60,000 nt of DNA from Symsagittifera roscoffensis (taxonomy: Eukaryota > Xenacoelomorpha > Acoela > Convolutidae), in contig NC_087064.1 of NCBI RefSeq assembly GCF_963678635.1, positions 19,890,509 through 19,950,508 of the forward strand. Direction: 5' to 3'. Shown here one piece after another: positions 1 through 8,400 of this stretch. Each line of letters begins with the position of its first letter. Within the stretch, counting starts at the first letter, position 1. Both the position numbers and the translations under genes were made by a program. The notes beneath the pieces were generated by a model that was not told where the DNA came from, searched no databases, and worked only from the letters and a program-made list of their open reading frames with translations.

Positions 1-289
1 TCTTTTCGGAAAATGTTGCTGTGAATTTATAACCTGTAACTGTTGTTGCTCGGGCTTTTGAATAGAGTGTTGCTATTACATCTGTGGTTTCTATAGCTTG
101 TGGTTCTGTTTCACATTGTGATACTTGATTTATTGCATATTTATGTAGTGTTTTTTGTTCATTTTCTTCACAATCGTAATGTGTTACTAATAAATCTTGT
201 GGTCCTGTACGAGGAGAAGGGTTTATATTTTGATTTGAGATTACTAGAAAAAGGAGTTGGAGAAAAATTAATAATTTTAGAATATACAT
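1..289 (-). CDS. env-like glycoprotein, N-terminal part only (runs off window)
   Basis: An ATG at 289-287 opens a minus-strand frame that stays open to position 1 (about 96 codons visible). The first ~18 residues are strongly hydrophobic (Leu/Ile/Phe after a short N-region with one Lys) and look like a cleavable signal peptide. Next comes a Thr/Glu/Asn-rich ectodomain-like stretch with a DC pair and a second Cys about 20 residues later. Its place downstream of gag-pol in an LTR element, plus the signal peptide, argues for a surface glycoprotein. The ATG overlaps the stop of the preceding frame by 13 nt. The Cys pattern recalls gB-like envelope proteins captured by some invertebrate LTR elements, but that is recollection and cannot be checked on 96 residues. 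No transmembrane anchor or fusion peptide is visible because the rest lies outside the window. Confidence 0.55.
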   Translation of the reverse strand, partial: MYILKLLIFLQLLFLVISNQNINPSPRTGPQDLLVTHYDCEENEQKTLHKYAINQVSQCETEPQAIETTDVIATLYSKARATTVTGYKFTATFSEK

Positions 290-1410
290 GTGTATGATAA
301 TCCTGAGTATGGATTATAAAATGTAATGTAGCCAATTGTGTTTTTGGTATATCTGTCGTATTTGTATATTACTTCAGTAGTTATAAACGGTGGTGGTAGT
401 GATTGAGCTGTTATGTTAGGTGGATTTAATGGGTAGGGATGTTGCGTAATATTATTTAATTTAACTGTGATTTCAAACTTTAATTGTAAACTGTTTTGTT
501 GGAGTATTTGAATATTGTGATCACGGATATCGTTGTGAATATCTTGGCGATATTGTAATCTATTAAGTGCCCAGTTATGAAGGCGGTTACTTTCTTGATG
601 TTGTCCAAATAGTGGTGGGGGTGCTGTAAATGTATTCCAATCTAGTCTTAAAGGAATATTTATTGATGATTGTTCTCGATATCTGGCGTCGAGATTATTT
701 GGAAAATTTAAGTTAAAGGGTGGTGGTGAAAACTGGCTTATTGATGGTGTTGATGGTAGTGATAATGTTTCTGGTAGTGATGAGGATGTTGTTGTATCCG
801 TAGAAATATCTATGGGGTCATTGACTAAATTTGGTTCACCTTGTGTAAATGAATGTGTAGTCCAATATGGGAATCGTGATGTTTGGTTTGTGGGGTTGAA
901 AGGATTTTCACGTATTTGCTCAGATGTTGGTGTTGAACCTAAGTAATCTGATGGTAGGCTTGAGGTGCTACGTTGTGAAAGAAGCGTAGGGGTTTCTGGT
1001 AATATACCAATGGGGTTTTCTGGAGTGTTTTGTGATGGGGATTGAGGTATATCAAAATGAACTCGGGGAGTTTGAAAATTTCTGTTTCGTCGAGGATGTA
1101 TAATTTGTCTATTTATTTCGACTGTATTTTGGTTTTGACTAGAATTTTTTATTCTACTTAGCTCTTGTGGTAGTGTTGGATATAGGTTATATGTTGGTTC
1201 GCTTAAAGGTGCTTGTCGTTGAACTGGTTCTAGTGGTTCTGATAAACGAGCATGTCGTTCTTCAAAAGTGTATGGATTGTCTTGAAAAGAAATTCGTGTA
1301 GATGTTTGAGGATTTTGAGTAGTTGAAGGTGGTGTTTGGTTATCTTGGGATGATGTCGGTGAAGACTGATTCTGTGACTGTTGGGTAGCAATTTTTGATG
1401 GTTTTTTGAA
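277..1410 (-). CDS. Pro/Gln/Asn/Thr-rich open frame without any start codon
   Basis: This minus-strand frame is open for 377 codons, from just after two consecutive TAA codons (1416-1411) to a TAA at 279-277. I translated it by hand: it contains no ATG, and I also found no GTG, TTG or CTG codon. The product would be rich in Pro, Gln, Asn, Ser and Thr, resembling the disordered N-terminal part of the same element's Gag, with a less biased C-terminal ~130 residues containing Trp and Tyr. Codon choice (A-ending) matches gag-pol, which supports real coding. Since stops separate it from the upstream small ORF in every frame, ribosomal frameshifting cannot reach it. Expression would need a spliced mRNA or near-cognate initiation. 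Alternatively it is the 5' exon of the env protein. Function unknown. Confidence 0.55.
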   Translation of the reverse strand, partial: FKKPSKIATQQSQNQSSPTSSQDNQTPPSTTQNPQTSTRISFQDNPYTFEERHARLSEPLEPVQRQAPLSEPTYNLYPTLPQELSRIKNSSQNQNTVEINRQIIHPRRNRNFQTPRVHFDIPQSPSQNTPENPIGILPETPTLLSQRSTSSLPSDYLGSTPTSEQIRENPFNPTNQTSRFPYWTTHSFTQGEPNLVNDPIDISTDTTTSSSLPETLSLPSTPSISQFSPPPFNLNFPNNLDARYREQSSINIPLRLDWNTFTAPPPLFGQHQESNRLHNWALNRLQYRQDIHNDIRDHNIQILQQNSLQLKFEITVKLNNITQHPYPLNPPNITAQSLPPPFITTEVIYKYDRYTKNTIGYITFYNPYSGLSYTCIF

Positions 1411-1418
1411 TTATTACT

Positions 1419-1607
1419 TTAGTGAGAAATTTTGTGTTTATTATAATATTCTTCCAAAAAAAGAATTAGAAGGATTGTTGCTAGGGCAAATGTGAGGATT
1501 GCTTTCTTTATACATTTACATATTGTCAAAATGAGGGATGATAAGAATGCTATGAAAATTACAAACAATAAAAAAATATCGGTTCTACTGAAAATTGTTC
1601 GTATCAT
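1419..1607 (-). CDS. 62-aa small membrane protein of the LTR element
   Basis: A 62-codon frame starts with ATG at 1607-1605 and ends with TAA at 1421-1419. Residues ~11-30 and ~36-51 are almost purely hydrophobic and could form two transmembrane helices separated by a CKCIKK loop; the C-terminus is polar (EEYYNKHK). Its ATG overlaps the TGA of the upstream 76-aa ORF in an ATGA arrangement, a layout used by viruses for termination-reinitiation coupling. It lies between gag-pol and the env-like region of the same element. I recognise no family; viroporin-like or accessory roles are possible, but this is inference from hydropathy and position only. Confidence 0.4.
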   Translation of the reverse strand: MIRTIFSRTDIFLLFVIFIAFLSSLILTICKCIKKAILTFALATILLILFLEEYYNKHKISH

Positions 1608-1834
1608 TTAGACAAGTTATATGACTCGTACCTGTGGATGTAATCAAGGGTTTTGGAAAGTTGGAGGAATAGTTCGAGTATAGTGTAGAAAATTAAAAAA
1701 ATGTTACAAAAAATGATTAGGATTATTAGAAAAGATTCAAGTATATCAAAAAGAAATATTATAAAGGTTTCAAGTATTGTAAAAAAATGTTTAAGATTTA
1801 TGAGTATTTGAGTAACTGATTGAGAGAAGAGCAT
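1604..1834 (-). CDS. 76-aa small hydrophobic protein of the LTR element
   Basis: ATG at 1834-1832, stop TGA at 1606-1604. The middle of the protein (about residues 18-58) is a long run of Phe, Ile and Leu with few charges, consistent with one long or two short membrane helices; the tail is polar and basic. The start codon follows directly after the stop of a short upstream open stretch (TAA 1839-1837, then ATG at 1834), and its own stop overlaps the next ATG. This tight packing resembles a polycistronic viral region rather than random AT-rich DNA. AT-rich sequence can yield Phe/Ile-rich ORFs by chance, so the membrane prediction alone is weak; the chained arrangement is the better argument. 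Confidence 0.4.
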   Translation of the reverse strand: MLFSQSVTQILINLKHFFTILETFIIFLFDILESFLIILIIFCNIFLIFYTILELFLQLSKTLDYIHRYESYNLSK

Positions 1835-1836
1835 TT

Positions 1837-1987
1837 AAGAAATGATCTCTTGGTCGAATATTTTTTGCTGTTTGAGGCGATTTTCTAGTGTGGTCGGATT
1901 ATTTATTAGTTTTTTGACAAGTGGGTTGAGTTCTGTAAAAAATTGTTGGGGGCAATTTTCATGGTGACTGGGAGGTCGTCTTTTTCT
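1837..1987 (-). other. short open stretch before the small membrane ORFs (possible spliced exon)
   Basis: On the minus strand a 49-codon stretch is open after a TAA (990-988 of the second kb) and ends in TAA at 1839-1837. It begins with a basic cluster (RKRRPP) and continues with an ordinary mixed composition, but it has no ATG of its own. It could be a terminal exon of a spliced accessory protein or simply chance. The rest of 1988-2431, between this stretch and the gag-pol stop, shows nothing I can interpret. Confidence 0.2.
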
Positions 1988-2431
1988 TTATTTTTGTTTG
2001 TCAAATGATCCGGGGTATGGTGAGATTTTTATACTTTAGGCTAATTAAAATGTTCATTTTGTTACTTTAGGCTAAGTTAACAAATTTGCTTTGGGGGTAT
2101 TCGTGGTCTGAGTTGGGGAAATATTGTTGATCTTTGGTTATTAGATAAGGGAGGGGTACGGTATTATGGTGATATTTATTTTAGTTGTCAAGTTGGAGTG
2201 GTTTGCTTATTTTTGACCTGGAGGTCGTAAAGTTAAAGTTATAGATGTGCCTGGAGTTCTATATGATTCGTCTAATTGGTCTTAGTTTGAGTTAGAGAAA
2301 GTGACGGATTGGATGAATCCTATTGGTCTATTTTGAACTAGAATTATTACGTACTTGTCAGCATGTTATTTTGAAAAATGTAAATGAAAAATGTTTCGAA
2401 GGTTTCAAGATAGTGAAGTATAATGTTGAAA

Positions 2432-5400
2432 TTACTTTTGAAATTCCACTTTCTTTAAAATTTTAGATTGGGGGATGAATATTTTATAGTTTTTACGTGG
2501 TTGATTTCGGAGTCTTGTTGTTTTTCTATTTTCTGATTTGTCGATTTGTTCTTGGGGTATTATTTGTTCGGTCATTTTTCTATTTTTTCTTTGTTTTGGG
2601 GATTCTTTATGGTTTTGTGTATTGTTTTTGGTGGCGATTGGTTTTGTGTTTTGATTTTCGGTGGGGTTATCATTTTGTTCTGTGTTTTTCAGATGTGGTT
2701 CATTTTGAATGATTTTTAATCCTGTGAAAGAATATAATTGAGTTAATTCGCGGAGTGCGTATTCTTTTGGGTAATAGGGTAATAGGTTGTTTCGATGTTG
2801 AACGATTTCTTTTTTGTTTGAGTCGGTAATTTTATATGTGACATCAGTGGGTTTTGCAATTATTTGGTATGGTCCTTTTCGAAGGGGTTGTAATTTTTTA
2901 GAAATTCCTTTTTGTGTATTAAAATTAGGTATTAAAACAAATGTTCCAATTTTTAAATCGGAAGCTGGTGTAAAACGTGAATTGATTTGTTCATTAATGT
3001 TTTGTCTTTGTAATAACTTTTTTGTTATTTTTTGATAAATTTCATTGTGTTTTTTATCTCTATTTAGAATCCATTCGGTGTGTGTACCGGAGGCTAGTTT
3101 AAGAATTTGTGGGTGATGAAAATGATCTTCATCGTGTGTATGTAAAGGTAGGTTATAACAAATTGAGTCTTTATTTGGTTGACAATAACCTTGTGCGTTT
3201 TTATGAGAATTCGCTGTAAACATTATTGGTTTGCGTGGCTTTTGGTTAAAAACCATTTCGTATGGTGACATTCCTAAAGTTGTCGTAATTTGTGAATTAT
3301 ACGCTAAGGGAAATAATTTTACATCTGCTGACCATTCGGTATATTTTGTATCATTTCCGTTGATGATACATCTAAGATATTCTTGTAATGAACGGTTCAT
3401 ACCTTCGACTAAGCCGTTTGTCCAAGGTGCATGAGATGTACGTGGTTTGTGTTTAATGTTATATAAATGACATAGTGTGATAATTTCATTATTTATGAAT
3501 TCTGTACCGTTGTCTGTAACTAAAATTTCTGGTAGTCCGAATTTTGCTATCCAGTGTTCATAGAGTGTTGTGTAAGCGTAATAAGCGTTACAATGTGGTA
3601 CTGGGTTAAGTGCTACATAATGTGTAAATGCGTCAACAATTACCATAATGTAGGAGTTTCCTTCTGATGAGGGTGAAATTGGTCCTTTAGTATCAAATGA
3701 GATACGATGATTAAAGTACAAACTTTGTCCTTTAAAATCTTGTTTTTGTGCTATTTGTTTTTGATTTGGGTAAGGTTTATTTAGTTGACATACTATACAG
3801 TCATTGCATAGTACTTTTATCCAAATTGGTGCATTTGGGAAATAAAAGTTTTGTATAAAATTTGAATATGTTTTTTCTGATCCAGAGTGTCCTTTAATAT
3901 TTTGTGTATGTGAAATTTTAAAAGCTATAAGAATCATACTTAAAGGGAGACATGGGACTGTAGATTCATTCAGGTTATACTCTAAAAGGTCTGTATTTTC
4001 GTTAATTGTTGTGTTGTTAAATTTGCAAAAGTATCGGAGGAGTGTTTTGTTTCCTAGAATGGTTGAATCTGCTTTGATAGGTTTAGTTTTATATTTGTGC
4101 CATGATTTCAGTTGTCGAATTACTGGGTCAAGGTTTTGATATTGTTTCAGTGTTGAAATTGTAATTATTTCTGTTGGGGGGAGAAAAATGTTTTCGATTT
4201 CTAATTTAGATAAGGGTATTGTATCAAGTGGGTCGTGAAGGTCAAAAACTTGATTTATTGTGTATTTTGAATCATTTGTTTGTGGTCCTGATAAATTTAT
4301 TTTATCAGTTAAATCTTCTTTTTCAATTAGTGGGAAATGGTCTTTCTTAGGCAGGTGTTGTTTTGTTCGTTTTTGTTGGGTGTTATTTTTTATCCATTGA
4401 GAATATGGGATTGGTTTGAAAGTTGATGTTCCAAGTAAATCAACTTCATAATGATTATTTTGACAATCTAAATAAAGTGGGAAATGTTGTAAATTATTTA
4501 TTTGTGATTGTTCAATATCAGTTTTTACTGCATATTTGCATTCCAATCGAGGTGATGTTTCGTTTTCTGCAAGGTAGAATTTTATGTTTTTGGGTATTTC
4601 AACTGTTGTTTTTCGTGTAAGTAATTCAGGTGGTGTATTTCGACTTAAGGTGTCTGGTAATGCAAGATTTTTTCCTGCAGTCCAAACTATATGTAAGTTT
4701 GGAAATTTCATTAGAATTAGTTGAAATCTGTAAACTCGGTGGTTTGGGTTAGATTTTTGTGTAAAAAGAAAGATGATTGGTTTATGGTCTGTGAATAGAA
4801 CTGTGGGATGTTTTGATCCAAGTATCAGAAATTCATATTCTGTCAGTGTATATATTATGGCTGTACATTCTCTCATTAGAGTTGAGAGTCGTAGCTCTGC
4901 TTGAGTGAATAATCGAGAATTTGCTGATATGAGGTTCATTTTATTTGTACCATTATGTGATTGTAATAGTGCTGCACCGATGCCAAAGTTCGAAGCATCG
5001 CACATTGCATAAAATGGTTGATTTGAATCTGGAATTGTGTTTGAAATTTGTTCAGTTAAAAGTTTCTTTATTTCTTCAAATCGTGTTTGATGTTCTATGT
5101 TCCATTCAAAGTTATTTTGTTGTCTAAGGATGTTATAAAATGGTCGTAGATATAATTGCATTTTATAAACATATTTACTTAAAAAGTTTAACATTCCAAG
5201 AAATTCTTGGATTTTCTTTTTATTTGTTGGTGGTTGAAGTTTTTGAATAGCGTCAATGCGTGATTTCAATGGAGTGATTGTTTTTCTTTCTATATTATGT
5301 CCTAAGAATTTAACTCTTGTCAAAAAGAAGTGTGACTTGTCGGGAGCGGCCTTCAGATTTTCGTTCTGAAGTATTTTGTGATAGTGTTCTAAAACATTAA

Positions 5401-8400
5401 ACATTTCTTCTTTTGTCTGTGATTGCATAAAAATATCGTCTAAATAGGTGATTGCGTTTTTCTTAAGTATTAGTGGTCGAAAAATTTTGCTCATAAAAGC
5501 TGAAAATGCTGCTGGTCCTATGGATATTCCATAGAATAAGCGGTTGAATTCATATTGTTGGTTTCCGATAACAAATTGTGTTAAACGTCGTGATTGTTCA
5601 TCTAGTGGCATTTGATTGTATGCACTATTCATATCGGCGGTTGTAAAGTATTTGCCGTTTATTTTTGTTAAAATAACTTGTATTGGTTCAATAGGCCAAT
5701 TACATTTTGATTCATCTATAAGTGAATTGAGGTATCTAGCATCGAGAACGATTTTCAATGATTCTCCTTTAGCTAGTATGATAACAGGGTTGATAAATGT
5801 GTTACCTTTTGGTTGTTCTTCTTTGTTTACCGGTGAGATTATATTGTATTGTTCTAAAATATCGAGTAATCTGTTCACTTTATCGTGTAAATGAATTGGT
5901 ACTTTACTTGCTCTTTGTTTTTTGAAAACTGCGTCAGGTTTTAATGGAAGGTGTAGGGATGAACTGATTTTGCCAACATCAAATTTAGATGTTGCATAGA
6001 CTGATGAATATTTTATTAGCTGTTTGGCTAATTTATCAAATTCGTCTTGTGTTATTTGTGAATGTTGGAAGTTAAACATAGTTAAAAATTTCTGTTGATT
6101 CTCTGTATAGTTATTTATGTTGAATGTAGGTTTGAAATATGGGGTTTTTGTGAAATAATCTGTATTTCTGTTTTCATTACTTATAATATTATTTATGGAT
6201 AATTCTTCATTAAGAATTGTGGATTGACAAATATCTAATAATTGGAGTATATTATTTACGCGATAGGCTTTTTCGTGTATTGGTGATATTGTAGCGTTGG
6301 TTTCACAATATCCTAAAAGTCCTAAAGGTAATGTTACTTGGTAAGGTGTGTTGTTATAGACATGTAAGGAAATGATATCTGAATTCGAATTTTTCAAATA
6401 TTTTATGGATGATATTGTGATTTTGAAAAATTTGTGAATAGGTTTGAATTCAAATTCTGACATATAAAATTTTTGTTTGTTTTGTTCTTTATCATATTGG
6501 TGAACTTGTTTGATTGAAAAATTATAGATATTTCCTGATAGTGGTTTCAAGTGTTTTCTTTGTTGGTTAAATATCGGGTAGAATTTTGAAAAGAATGGTG
6601 GTTGTTGATTTAATCTTTGAAAAAATGTTAAGGATGTTTCTTTTGTTTTTGTATATTTATCTTTGATTAATATTTTACTATTTAGTATGTTAATTGTTGG
6701 TATATACTTCGAAATAAATGGTATTCCAATGATATTATATTTAATGTCAGTGATATGGAATATTTGTTTAAATGGCTTATTTAAAATTTTGCTTTGTTCC
6801 ATTGTTCTGGTGGGGAGGAGAAATAATTGGATTTTTCCGTAGTTTATCAATGTTGATCCTTGTGCTGTTGCTAGTTTGCTGGAGGTTTCAAGAGGTGTTA
6901 GCTTTGGGTGTAAGGTTTTTATTTCATTCCATGTGGGGATGTTTATTATGTTTGATTCTGCTCCTGAATCAATTAAAAAATCTATTTCAAGGTCTGGTGG
7001 TTGAAATTCTTTATTTCTTGGGCTTTCTAAGAGAAATGGTATTGTCCAAATTTTTTCTTTGGGTTGTTCTTTTTGTATATTTTGATAAATATGGTTTGTA
7101 TTCAAGCATTTTGTTTTGGTATTTTTATTGGTTTGATCTGTAGTGTTAATCTCATTTGTTTCTTGCGTCGTTGGTGTGGAATTTATGGGTGTAGTGTAAT
7201 AATTTTGAAGAAATTCTGATTGATTTTCATATATGTGTGATGAAAAGGGTTGTTCATATATGACAGATTCATAGTCATTTTCGACTTTTATCATATTGAT
7301 AGAAAGAGTGTTTTCAGTATCACTTTCTGAATCTGATGATGTACAGTTTATTTGATTGAGTTTTAACGTATCAGTTACTGTGTCATCAATACCTGGAGGG
7401 TCTGATGTTGTTTCTGGGTTAGACTGTACTTGATTGATTTGTCTTTGATGTTTAGGTGTACTACTTCTGTGGCGATTATTAGAATTATTATAGTTATTAT
7501 TATTCCGGTGTGGTGATTGGGAATAATTTCTATAACGATTATTATAACTTGAGTGTCGATTTTGTGAATTATTTCGCGATCTGTTTTGGTAATTATTGTT
7601 TGGTCTGTTATAGTTCGATCTATTATATGAGTTATTCCTTGATTGACTGTTCGGGTAATTCTGGTTTCGGTTGTTTGAATAACTTCTATTTCGATTATAG
7701 GAGTAGTTTCTATTCCTATTGTATGATGAATTTCGTGATTGGTTGTTTGGATAGTAGTTATTTCTTGATTGGGAATTAGATCTAGAAACAAATCGTTGTG
7801 TATTTGAATTTGATCTGGAGTAGTTATTTCGACTATTTGGTCTATTGTAGTGATTTTGTGATGAATTGTTCGTGTTTCTTCGTTCTGGTGATCTTCCTCT
7901 ATAACTTGAGTTATATGGTGATTGATTTCTTGTATAATTTGTATTGTTCGGGAGTGGTTTTCCTGAACTGTTGTTGCTGTGGACTGTTTTGTTCGGTAGA
8001 TTTTGATCTTTTTTCATGTATTGATAGAATGATTTATTTGGTTCTTTATATTTTTGAGGTTTATTTTGATTGTCTTGCTGTTTTTGTCTACATTCGGAAA
8101 TACTATGTCCGTATCGTCGGCAATAATTACACCATTTTTTGAAAGATGGTTTGCCTTTGAAGTTTGGGTTCTTTTCATAAATATTGAGTATTTCAGTGAT
8201 TTTTTCAACGAGGTCTGTCTCTGATTCCTGTATATTATTAATATTAGTGGGAGTCGTTTCAATTCTGTTAACGTACTGTAGTTTCAGATTTTCCGTTTCT
8301 TCTAGTTTCATCGTGATTTCTGCTTGTTCTAATTTGTCTACTAGTTTTCGAAAATCTAAATCGGGTTCTCGAATTGAAGAAGGATGGGATGCTCTCTTTT

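Noticed and set aside
7375-7791. 138-codon Ile/Thr-rich minus-strand frame
   Set aside because: Alternative-frame reading of the Asn/Arg/Ser repeat region of Gag; the repetitive DNA keeps several frames open.
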